Assembly (NCBI GenBank): GCA_002293065.1
Contig: DBCN01000063.1
Location: forward strand, 1-55,956
Direction: 5' to 3'
Length of the DNA: 55,956 bases
Origin: Opitutia bacterium UBA957
Lineage (GTDB): Bacteria; Verrucomicrobiota; Verrucomicrobiia; Opitutales; UBA953
Part shown: positions 18,678-25,795 of the stretch, one piece after another
How positions within the stretch are numbered: position 1 is the stretch's first letter
How the letters are laid out: every line of letters begins with the position of its first letter
Translations under genes and position numbers: made by a program
Notes under the pieces: model-generated
The model's input: only the letters and a program-made list of their open reading frames with translations
The model's database searches: none
What the model was told of the DNA's origin: nothing

Positions 18678-19661
18678 ATGATCACGCTCATCCCCACCGC
18701 CACGCCCGTTACCCCGTCCACCCTTGACCGCCTGTCCACCGAGCAGGTCCAGCTCCGCGCCCCGGCCGACTTCCCGGTCGAGACGCCGGACGCTTTTGAA
18801 GCCAGCGAAGCCATCGAGCTCTCGGGGTACCAAGCCTACCTGCAACAAGCCGGGCAGCATAAGATCCTGACCGCCGCCGAAGAAATCCAGCTCGCCGAGC
18901 GCATTCAGGCCGGCCGCCGCGCCGACGGACAGTTCACCCCGGCGGCGCTCCAGGCTCGCGACGAGCTCATTCGCCACAACCTCAAGTTCGCGGTCTACTG
19001 TGCCGGCAAGTACGCACACTCCCTGGAAGAGCGCGAGGAACTGACCAGTGCTGCCAACCATGGCCTCGTCATCGCCGCGGAACGCTTCCTCGCGGAAAAG
19101 CAGGTGCGCTTCAACACCTACGCGAGCTGGGCCATCTACAGTTTGATCATGGCCGAAATCGGCCGCCGCCGCGTCGTCGACCTGCCGCGCAACATCCGCG
19201 AAGCCCTCAAGGTCCTGCGCCGCGCGGAGGCGAGCCTGCTGCAGTCCCAGGGACGCGAGGCCACGGATGCCGAACTCGCCGAGGCCATGCAGGAAGCCGA
19301 GCACAAGGTGGCCTCCTTGCGGCGACTCTCGCAAAGCAACGTCTCGCTCGATGCCCCGGTCGGCGAAGACGGCGACCTGACGCTGGGCGAAACCCTCCGC
19401 GACGATGAGGCGCCGGGCACCGCCGAACAAGCCACGCTGCGACTCGACGCCGAACTCATCCAGGCACACTTGCGGACCCTGAACGATCGCGAAGCCCTCA
19501 TCATCGAGCTCCGCACCGGCCTGCGCGACGGCACCGAATGGACCCTCGACGAAGTGGGCGGACGCCTAAACGTGAGCCGCGAGCGCGTGCGTCAACTGGA
19601 GGAACGTGCCTACCGCAAACTGCGGGCCCTGCTGACCCCAGCGACAACGAACGCCAACTAA
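18678..19661 (+). CDS. RNA polymerase sigma-70 family factor with altered region 2.4
   Basis: A protein of 327 residues. Region 1.2-like SGYQAYLQQAGQHKILTAAEEIQLAERI is followed by region 2 (NLKFAVYCAGKYA, then ELTSAANHGLVIAAERF), region 3 (LPRNIREALKVLRRAEA) and region 4.2 (TLDEVGGRLNVSRERVRQLEERAYRKLR). It is a primary-like, group 2 type factor by layout. The -10 recognition helix differs: where RpoD has TYATWWIRQAIT this protein has TYASWAIYSLIM (147-158), so the arginine, glutamine and threonine that contact the -10 element are replaced by Y154, S155 and M158. Region 4.2 is well preserved. It therefore probably recognises an altered -10 element with a fairly normal -35. No anti-sigma gene is adjacent. 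Confidence 0.9.
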   Translation: MITLIPTATPVTPSTLDRLSTEQVQLRAPADFPVETPDAFEASEAIELSGYQAYLQQAGQHKILTAAEEIQLAERIQAGRRADGQFTPAALQARDELIRHNLKFAVYCAGKYAHSLEEREELTSAANHGLVIAAERFLAEKQVRFNTYASWAIYSLIMAEIGRRRVVDLPRNIREALKVLRRAEASLLQSQGREATDAELAEAMQEAEHKVASLRRLSQSNVSLDAPVGEDGDLTLGETLRDDEAPGTAEQATLRLDAELIQAHLRTLNDREALIIELRTGLRDGTEWTLDEVGGRLNVSRERVRQLEERAYRKLRALLTPATTNAN

Positions 19662-19783
19662 GGTTTCCGCCCGTCCAAGCCGCCCACTTAAGCCGTGGGT
19701 GCGTGGGGCTAATACCCGCCGGCACCGTCCGGCGGACGGAGGCTGAACTTGTCCTCCCCTTCCCCACAGCCTAGGCTATCCCT

Positions 19784-21097
19784 ATGAAGACGCCTACCCG
19801 AGTAAGCTGGCCACTCTTCCTGGGCCTGAGCCTGCTGCTGGTCGCCGCGACGGTGCGCAGTCAAGAAGCCGAGCCTTTTGAAGACCCGCCGATCAACTAT
19901 TCGGCGACGAAACCAAACGACCAGGCAACCAAGCTCAACGAAGCTTTCCAAAAGCAGGCCGATGAAATCCGCGGCTGGCCCGCACGCCGGCGACTCCGCT
20001 GGCTACTGGAACAACTCGAAATCCCCGTCGACTCTCAGCTCCTCGTCTTCAGCAAGACCAGCCAGCAACGCAGCCTCATCGGCCCGAAGAACCCCCGCGT
20101 CCTCTACTTTTCCGACGAAGCCTATGTCGGCTGGGTGCCCGGCGGTGCCATCGAAGTGACGCTCTTCGACCCGGTCCTCGGCGCGACCTTCTACCTGCTC
20201 GATGCGCAGGAGGAGGGGGACCGGCCGTTGCTCCAGCGCGACAACCAATGCCTCTCTTGTCACAAGAGCTTTGAACGGACGCCGAGCCTCCGCGCCCGGT
20301 CGATCATGCCCGACGCCGAGGGCGAAGCCCTGAGCGGCTCCAGCCTCTCCAACCTCGAGCCCGACACCCCTTACGCCGACCGCTGGGGTGGCTGGTATGT
20401 CACCGGTGCGCCCAGTCCCTTCCGCCACCGCGGCAACACCGTCGGCAAGACGGAAGCCGACTTCCGCGCCAGCGATGGCAAAGGCGGCGTGACCTTGCAA
20501 TCGCTGCAAGCCTACTTCGACGTCGGCCGTTACCCGAAGCCGACGAGCGACATCGTCGCGCTCAGCATCCACGACCACCAGGTCTACGTCCATAACGTCC
20601 TCGCCGCGGCCAACCAGACGGCGCGCCTCTCGCTGGCGCGCTGGCCCGCGACCCGCGAACTCCTGCAACTCCCCGCCGATGCGCCGTTGGCCGGCTCGAC
20701 GCTCGTCACCCTCGCGAGCCAAGCGGATAAGGTCGTGGCCGCGCTCCTCTGCCGGGATGAACCGCCCTTGCCACCCGATGGACTGCAGGGCGACGGCGCG
20801 TTCGAGAAGAGCTACCGCGCCAGCCGCCGGGCCGACGCGCAGGGCCGAGCGCTCCGCGACCTGGATCTCAAGACGCGGCTGTTCCGTTACCGGTGCAGCC
20901 CGCTCATCTACAGCGCATCCTTCCGGGGCTTACCGCCGGAACTGCGGTCCTTGGTCCTCGCGCGCCTGGCGGACATCCTCCGTGCGGAAGCGCCCCCGGC
21001 GGACTACGCTTACCTCCCGGCGGCGGAACGCCGAGCCATCGCCGAGATCCTGGCGGCGACCCTGCCCGACCTCCCGGCCGAGCGGCGCCCGAAGTGA
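19784..21097 (+). CDS. Secreted protein with one heme c motif, unknown function
   Basis: A protein of 437 residues. It starts with a signal peptide ending near VRSQ and has a single heme motif, CLSCH (156-160), in NQCLSCHKSFERTPSLRARS. Surrounding segments (LVFSKTSQQRSLIGPKNPRVLYF, EAYVGWVPGG, then DRWGGWYVTG) resemble an unnamed cytochrome-like family that I recall from Planctomycetes and other phyla; its reaction is unknown. The later part, including FRYRCSPLIYSASFRGLP, has no recognised fold. It follows the sigma factor gene by about 120 bases, a gap containing two GC-rich hairpins (one at 19716-19735) without T runs. It lies 82 bases before the tandem retropepsin gene. Confidence 0.75.
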   Translation: MKTPTRVSWPLFLGLSLLLVAATVRSQEAEPFEDPPINYSATKPNDQATKLNEAFQKQADEIRGWPARRRLRWLLEQLEIPVDSQLLVFSKTSQQRSLIGPKNPRVLYFSDEAYVGWVPGGAIEVTLFDPVLGATFYLLDAQEEGDRPLLQRDNQCLSCHKSFERTPSLRARSIMPDAEGEALSGSSLSNLEPDTPYADRWGGWYVTGAPSPFRHRGNTVGKTEADFRASDGKGGVTLQSLQAYFDVGRYPKPTSDIVALSIHDHQVYVHNVLAAANQTARLSLARWPATRELLQLPADAPLAGSTLVTLASQADKVVAALLCRDEPPLPPDGLQGDGAFEKSYRASRRADAQGRALRDLDLKTRLFRYRCSPLIYSASFRGLPPELRSLVLARLADILRAEAPPADYAYLPAAERRAIAEILAATLPDLPAERRPK

Positions 21098-21179
21098 TTT
21101 TTTAATACTTCTTTTACACGGCTGCGGCGAGATGTCGCTTGTGGGCCGGGGGGCGGGGGGCCAAGATAACGATACGGAT

Positions 21180-21893
21180 ATGGCCACCTACCCCCTCCAT
21201 CTCCAAGGCGGACACTTGTTCGTCGAGATCAACCAGCAACGCTGGCTCTTCGACACCGGTACGGCCATCAGCTTCGGCAGCGCGCCGAGCCTGACGATCG
21301 CGGAGCGCACCTTCGCGCTGAAGCCCATCATGACCGGCAAACCGGGCAAGCCCATCATCGGCGTCCCGAAACTCGTCCAATTCCTGGGCACGCCTTGCGC
21401 CGGCCTCCTGGGCATGGACATCATCGGCGAGTTCGACTGGACCCTCAACGCCGCCAAGCGCACCTGCACCGCGACGACGGAGGCCACCCCGATCCGCGAC
21501 CGGAGTTTTAGCCTCAAGACAGAGAACGGCCTGCTCAGCGCCCAAGTAGGGGTCCGCGATCGCGAGTACCGCCTACGCCTGGATACGGGCTTTCATCTGT
21601 CCTTCTTGGAGCACCCGGTGATTGAGAATTTCCCCTCCGCCGGCAAGGGCCGCGATTTCCATGTCTACTTCCTCGGGGGCTGGTTCCAGACGGATTCGTT
21701 CCACGTCCCGATGAAGCTCGGGGCGGAATTCGCAGCGGACAACCTGCACACAGGCCGCCTGCCGGCGAGCCTCCGCAAGGACATCCTCCCGACGGACTAC
21801 GACGGCATCCTCGGCGCCGAATTCTTCTCGCGGCACTACCTCGCCTTCGCCCCGCGCCGCCAGCTCATCGCCTTCCTGACCTCGGGCGAATAG
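21180..21893 (+). CDS. Cytoplasmic protein with two retropepsin-like aspartic protease halves
   Basis: A protein of 237 residues without a signal peptide. The first half has WLFDTGTAIS (D25-T26-G27) followed about 50 residues later by AGLLGMDII. The second half has LRLDTGFHLS (D135-T136-G137) followed by DGILGAEFF (208-216). A DTG triad plus a later hydrophobic-hydrophobic-Gly segment is the signature of a retropepsin-like half. Retropepsins normally carry one DTG per chain and dimerise, so one chain with two could form a complete active site on its own, as pepsins do. ATG at 21180 is chosen; an in-frame ATG at 21132 would add 16 residues. Its substrate is unknown. It sits downstream of the one-heme protein gene. 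Confidence 0.72.
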   Translation: MATYPLHLQGGHLFVEINQQRWLFDTGTAISFGSAPSLTIAERTFALKPIMTGKPGKPIIGVPKLVQFLGTPCAGLLGMDIIGEFDWTLNAAKRTCTATTEATPIRDRSFSLKTENGLLSAQVGVRDREYRLRLDTGFHLSFLEHPVIENFPSAGKGRDFHVYFLGGWFQTDSFHVPMKLGAEFAADNLHTGRLPASLRKDILPTDYDGILGAEFFSRHYLAFAPRRQLIAFLTSGE

Positions 21894-21899
21894 GCACGC

Positions 21900-21925
21900 A
21901 AAAGGCCGACCCCGAAGGGTCGGCC
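21900..21925 (-). terminator. Rho-independent terminator after the SGNH hydrolase gene
   Basis: A nine-base-pair stem (21904-21912 with 21917-21925) has a four-base loop. On the minus strand it is followed by TTTT and then GCGTGCC. It directly follows the stop of the plus-strand retropepsin gene, so it separates convergent genes. Confidence 0.82.
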
Positions 21926-21950
21926 TGCGTGACCGGCGGATGCTCCGGGA

Positions 21951-22748
21951 TTACTTGGCGAGCTCGGCGAGCTTCTCGCGGATGGCGTCGGCCTCGATCT
22001 GGTAGCCCTTCGCGTTGAGGTGCAGCTGGTCGGGCATGATGTCCTTCGAGAGCGTGCCGTCGGCGGCGAGGAACTTCGCGCCGATGTCGAAGTAGTGGAC
22101 CTTCTTGCCGTCATGGTACTTGGCGATCAGCTCGTTCACGGCCTTGTTCTTGGTGCGGCCCGGGTTGTTGGTCTCGCCGGCGCCACGCGGGAAGATCGCG
22201 AGGAGCAGGACCTTGGTGTCGGGCGTGCGCTTATGGATGGCGTCGATGATGTTCTTGATGCCGGCGGCGATCTGCTCGACCGAGTTCGCGGCGACGCCGC
22301 TGTTGTTGGTGCCGATCATGAGGACGACGACCTTCGGCTTGAGGCCTTCGAATTCGCCGTTCTCGACGCGCCAGAGGACGTGCTGCGTGCGGTCACCACC
22401 GATGCCGAAGTTGGCGGCCTTGTACTGCGCATACTCCTTGTCAAAGAGGGCCTTCTGGCCGTTCCAGCCGGCGGTGATCGAGTCGCCGAGGAACACGACC
22501 TGGGCTTCACCCTTCTTGGCGATTTCCACGAAGGCCTCGTGGGACTTCTGGAAGCCGGGTTGGATCTTGCCGTCGGGGCCGAGTTTGGGCGCGGCGACAT
22601 CGGCGGGCTGCACCGGCGCCTTGGGCGCGGCGGCTTTGACCGCGACCTTGGTCGCATCGGCAGCCGGCTTCTTGGCTTCGTCGGCGCCATGCAGGGAAAC
22701 CTGAGCCAACAGGGAGAGGCCCAGGAGGAGGGGGAGGGGTGATTTCAT
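21951..22748 (-). CDS. Secreted SGNH/GDSL-type hydrolase (acetylhydrolase-like)
   Basis: A protein of 265 residues with a signal peptide (MKSPLPLLLGLSLLAQVSL), an Ala/Lys-rich linker to about residue 55, and a complete SGNH core. The nucleophile block is FLGDSITAGW (S90), the glycine block FGIGGDRTQH (114-123), the asparagine block IGTNNS (145-150) and the acid-base block DQLHLNAKGY (D240, H243). Members of the platelet-activating-factor acetylhydrolase type often remove acyl groups from carbohydrates. The linker may space the enzyme from the cell surface or is simply low complexity. It is transcribed alone, divergent from the cupin gene. Confidence 0.9.
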   Translation of the reverse strand: MKSPLPLLLGLSLLAQVSLHGADEAKKPAADATKVAVKAAAPKAPVQPADVAAPKLGPDGKIQPGFQKSHEAFVEIAKKGEAQVVFLGDSITAGWNGQKALFDKEYAQYKAANFGIGGDRTQHVLWRVENGEFEGLKPKVVVLMIGTNNSGVAANSVEQIAAGIKNIIDAIHKRTPDTKVLLLAIFPRGAGETNNPGRTKNKAVNELIAKYHDGKKVHYFDIGAKFLAADGTLSKDIMPDQLHLNAKGYQIEADAIREKLAELAK

Positions 22749-22854
22749 GGGTAGGGGGTAGGCCCGATATTTCGGGGCGAGGGCCCACGGGAGTCAACGG
22801 TGTCCCGCAGGTGCATTCTTGCCCCTTCGCCGTAAATGCCGCTAAGTAGGCGAA

Positions 22855-23265
22855 ATGAGCCAAAACCTGCGCTTCGTCACGACCGCCAACGCCTTGAAGG
22901 AAGAATACAAAGGACGGACCAATTACTGGCTCTGTCGGCCGGGCGTGACCGCGGCCAAGGCCCTCCAAGTCTGCGAAGCCACCTTGCCGGCCGGGGAAGG
23001 CCATAACTTCCATACGCACCCGGAGCTCGAGGAAATGATCTACGTTCTCAAAGGAGAGGTGGAGCAGTGGGTCGAAAAGGAGCATCGCATCCTCAAGGCG
23101 GGCGAAAGCGCCCACATCCCCGCGGGCCTCGTGCACGCGACCTTCAATAGCTCGGCGGCGGACGCCACCATCCTCGCGATCCTCTCGCCTGGCGACAGCC
23201 AAGGCCCCTTCATGGTCGACGTCAGCGACCAGGAGCCCTGGAAGAGCCTGCGCGGCTCGCGATGA
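22855..23265 (+). CDS. Single-domain cupin protein
   Basis: A protein of 136 residues without a signal peptide. The cupin motifs are visible: FHTHPELEEMIYVLKGEVE (about residues 52-70), which supplies two histidines and a glutamate for metal binding, and later IPAGLVHATFN with the fourth histidine. The role could be an isomerase, a dioxygenase or a sensor of a small sugar-like molecule, and cannot be told from the sequence. Its stop overlaps the start of the next gene (ATGA), so translation of the two is probably coupled. Confidence 0.85.
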   Translation: MSQNLRFVTTANALKEEYKGRTNYWLCRPGVTAAKALQVCEATLPAGEGHNFHTHPELEEMIYVLKGEVEQWVEKEHRILKAGESAHIPAGLVHATFNSSAADATILAILSPGDSQGPFMVDVSDQEPWKSLRGSR

Positions 23266-23903
23266 AATTCACCCGCGGACACCTCGTGCTCGCCACCTTG
23301 GTGGCGTTGTTGCTGGCGGGCATCATCGGTCCGTGGCTCATCTGGGGTGAAGCTTTTGACCGCTCCTTCAGCTTGGCGGGCACGCTCGCTTGGCTCCGGG
23401 CGCTCGGCCCGTGGGCGGCGGCGGGCGGCGTGGGTTTGTTGGTCGCTGATATCGCGTTGCCGATTCCCAGCACGGTCGTCATGTCCGCGCTCGGGGCGAC
23501 CTATGGCTTTTGGTTCGGTGGCCTGCTCTCGATCTTGGGTTCGATGCTGGCCGGGCTGACGGCCTACGCTTTAGCCCGCTGGGCGGGTCGACCGGCGGCG
23601 ATCTGGATCGCCGGCGAAGACGGCCTCGCCCGCACCGAGGAACTCTTCGCCCGCGGCGGAGCCTGGCTCGTCCTGACCTCGCGATGGCTGCCGATCCTGC
23701 CGGAGGCGGTCGCCTGTTTGGCCGGCTTGGCGCGGATGCCCTTCCGCACGTTCTGCTGGGCCCTCACCGTCGGCAGCGTCCCGCTCGGCCTGACCTTCGC
23801 GTGGATCGGCACGTTGACGGAAGACCGCTCCGGACTCGCGCTCGCCTTGAGCGCGGGCATCCCGATCGGCGCCTGGCTGGTGAGCCGACGCTGGCGACGC
23901 TGA
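23262..23903 (+). CDS. VTT-domain membrane protein (TVP38/TMEM64 or DedA superfamily)
   Basis: A protein of 213 residues with about five or six hydrophobic segments. The family core is visible as DIALPIPSTVVMSALGATYGFWFGGLLSILGSMLA, then TSRWLPILPEAVACLAGLARMPFRTF. These features mark the VTT domain of DedA-like lipid scramblases and related proteins. It is probably an inner-membrane transporter or scramblase, with unknown substrate. The ATG overlaps the cupin stop codon. The stop lies one base from the convergent DUF1080 gene. Confidence 0.85.
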   Translation: MKFTRGHLVLATLVALLLAGIIGPWLIWGEAFDRSFSLAGTLAWLRALGPWAAAGGVGLLVADIALPIPSTVVMSALGATYGFWFGGLLSILGSMLAGLTAYALARWAGRPAAIWIAGEDGLARTEELFARGGAWLVLTSRWLPILPEAVACLAGLARMPFRTFCWALTVGSVPLGLTFAWIGTLTEDRSGLALALSAGIPIGAWLVSRRWRR

Positions 23904-23904
23904 A

Positions 23905-24579
23905 CTACTGGAGTTCCCGGAGGCGTACGCCCCGATACCAGACGCGCTTCGCCTCGTCCTGGAACCCGACATGGCCCTCCGCGGGGCGATCCTTCATCGT
24001 GGATGCGTCGAGCTTCAGGACGATGATGCGCTGGCCATTGAAGTCGACGTGGAGCAAACGCTCCTTGAGCGTGAGGGTGTAGCGATTCCACTCCCCGGCC
24101 GGCTTCACCATGTTCTTGGCCGGGCCCATCGCCTTGATGATCCCGCCGCAGTCGTGATTGCCGGGCGTGGCCAAGCCGTGCGTATCGAGGACCTGCAGCT
24201 CGATGCCCTTTTCCACCGGATTCAGCGGATCGGCGACCGCGAAGAAAACGCCCGAATTCCCCGTGGGCTCGATCTTGAACTCGAGGTCGAGGACGAAGTC
24301 GCGGTATTTCCTTTCGGTGAAGAGATAGGCGTCGAAACGCTTCCAGCCGGTTTCGCCGGCGCGCGGCTGCAACGTGATGGAGCCGTCGGTCGCGTAGACC
24401 CAATTCCCCTTGGTCCGCCACCCCGCCAGGTCTTTGCCGTTGAACAGGGCGGTGAAGCCGGGCGCGTCGGTCGCGGGATGCGTCACCGCGATCGCCGGAA
24501 CCGAAACCGGGTAGGGATCCTTGGCGGGAGCCGCGCGGAGGATGGCGGCGAGGCCGCAGAAACAGAGGAGGGTTTTCAT
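23905..24579 (-). CDS. Secreted DUF1080 protein (3-keto-disaccharide hydrolase family)
   Basis: A protein of 224 residues with a signal peptide (MKTLLCFCGLAAILRAAP). The family core is FTALFNGKDLAGWRTKG, then LDLEFKIEPTGNSGVFFAV, IELQVLDTHG and GEWNRYTLT. DUF1080 is the 3-keto-glycoside hydrolase family, a lectin-like fold. Members cleave glycosides oxidised at C3 by Gfo/Idh-type or FAD enzymes; no such oxidase is adjacent. It starts one base after the stop of the esterase-like gene, so they form an operon, and it runs convergent to the VTT gene. Confidence 0.9.
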   Translation of the reverse strand: MKTLLCFCGLAAILRAAPAKDPYPVSVPAIAVTHPATDAPGFTALFNGKDLAGWRTKGNWVYATDGSITLQPRAGETGWKRFDAYLFTERKYRDFVLDLEFKIEPTGNSGVFFAVADPLNPVEKGIELQVLDTHGLATPGNHDCGGIIKAMGPAKNMVKPAGEWNRYTLTLKERLLHVDFNGQRIIVLKLDASTMKDRPAEGHVGFQDEAKRVWYRGVRLRELQ

Positions 24580-24580
24580 T

Positions 24581-25708
24581 TCAGAGCGTCAGGAGAGCCG
24601 TGGGGCAAATCGGGGGATCGAGCCGGCCCGTCAGCGCCGCGCGGATCACGGCTTCCGAACGCGGCACCTTGCCTTGGAAAGCCGGTTGCCCGTTCACCGT
24701 CACGGTCACGGGTTCATCGAGGTTGACGAGCGCGTCGCTCAGGCGGAGGGCCGTGCCCTTCGGGACGTCGCCGGTCAGCGTGATGGCTTGACCGCGCACG
24801 GTGGCCACGAGCTTTTGGCCCGGCTTGGCGACTTCCGCGGGCACCTGCAGCCAATAGAACTGCGCATGGGTCACGCCCGTCTGCACCCACACGACCTTCT
24901 TGGGCCAAGCGGTGCGGGTGAACTTGGCCATCCACGGCAAGGCTTCCGCATCCTTCAGGCCCATCCAATGCGGCAGCCCTTCGTAGACGCGGCCGAGGTG
25001 GGCATAGCCCTCGGGATCCTCCTGCTGCAGGCGACCAAATTCGGCGATCTTCTCGGCGACGACCTTGTGGCGGTTGTACGCGGTATCGGCACCGCCGACG
25101 AACATCGCGAAGGGCAGGTTGCGCACCCCGAGCGTGCTCACGCCGTTGGTATGGCCCGCCATCATCGCGGCCGCGGCGAAGCGGTCGGGCATGCGCGGGG
25201 CCAACTGCCAGACCCCGTCGCCGCCGGCGGAGTAGCCCAGGAGATAGACCTTCGCCGGATGCACGCCGCGCACCGCCACGAAGTCGTCGATCAAACGGGC
25301 GAACATGGGATCGATATGCCCTTCATGCCAAAGGTTCCAGGTGTTGGTCGGAGCGCGCGGCGCCACGACGATGCCTTCCGCCGGCGCATAAAGACGTATC
25401 TGATTCTTCCACTGCTGGTCATTCACCGCCGCTGGGGCGCCGCCGCCGCCATGCATCGAGATCCACAGGCTGCGTTGCCCCTCAGGCGCGAGGTTGAATT
25501 CCTTTTCCAACCAGCGGAGGGATTTGTCGCCGAGTTTGAGCTCCTTCGCGGCGACCTCGGGCGCGCGCGCTTTCTTGAGTTCCTCCGTCCGCTCGGCGGC
25601 GATCGCCGCGACGGCCGCTTCCGCTTGGCTGCGGGTGAGGCCTTCCGCGGCCGGCAGGATGGCGGCGGCGAGGGTAAGCAAAAGCACGTGGGGCGACAGG
25701 CAACGCAT
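24581..25708 (-). CDS. Secreted alpha/beta-hydrolase, polyhydroxybutyrate depolymerase or esterase-like
   Basis: A protein of 375 residues with a signal peptide ending near LPAAEG. The fold markers are LWISMHGGGGAP (oxyanion region), the nucleophile elbow LLGYSAGGDGVWQLA, and a late histidine in QTGVTHAQFYWL. The aspartate in FVGGADTAYN could be the acid. The C-terminal tail (about residues 300-360) looks like a small beta domain. The substrate is uncertain: peptide, ester and polyester hydrolases share this fold. It leads an operon with the DUF1080 gene and is divergent from the S9 peptidase gene with only 87 bases between starts. Confidence 0.8.
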   Translation of the reverse strand: MRCLSPHVLLLTLAAAILPAAEGLTRSQAEAAVAAIAAERTEELKKARAPEVAAKELKLGDKSLRWLEKEFNLAPEGQRSLWISMHGGGGAPAAVNDQQWKNQIRLYAPAEGIVVAPRAPTNTWNLWHEGHIDPMFARLIDDFVAVRGVHPAKVYLLGYSAGGDGVWQLAPRMPDRFAAAAMMAGHTNGVSTLGVRNLPFAMFVGGADTAYNRHKVVAEKIAEFGRLQQEDPEGYAHLGRVYEGLPHWMGLKDAEALPWMAKFTRTAWPKKVVWVQTGVTHAQFYWLQVPAEVAKPGQKLVATVRGQAITLTGDVPKGTALRLSDALVNLDEPVTVTVNGQPAFQGKVPRSEAVIRAALTGRLDPPICPTALLTL

Positions 25709-25769
25709 GGGGATACCGTGACGGGGAAGCCCCGCGGAGGCGAGCCATCTTCGGCATCGACCAACCCAA

Positions 25770-25790
25770 TGTCATACCATTTATATGACA
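25770..25790. promoter_or_regulatory. Perfect AT-rich inverted repeat at the S9 peptidase start
   Basis: TGTCATA, seven bases (CCATTTA), then TATGACA form a perfect 7+7 inverted repeat. It lies five bases before the S9 peptidase ATG and within the 87-base divergent gap with the esterase gene. It could be an operator or a hairpin covering the translation start. Confidence 0.45.
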
Positions 25791-25795
25791 ACATC

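Noticed and set aside
19716..19735. GC-rich hairpins after the sigma factor gene considered as a terminator.
   Set aside because: The stems are short and there is no T run on either side.
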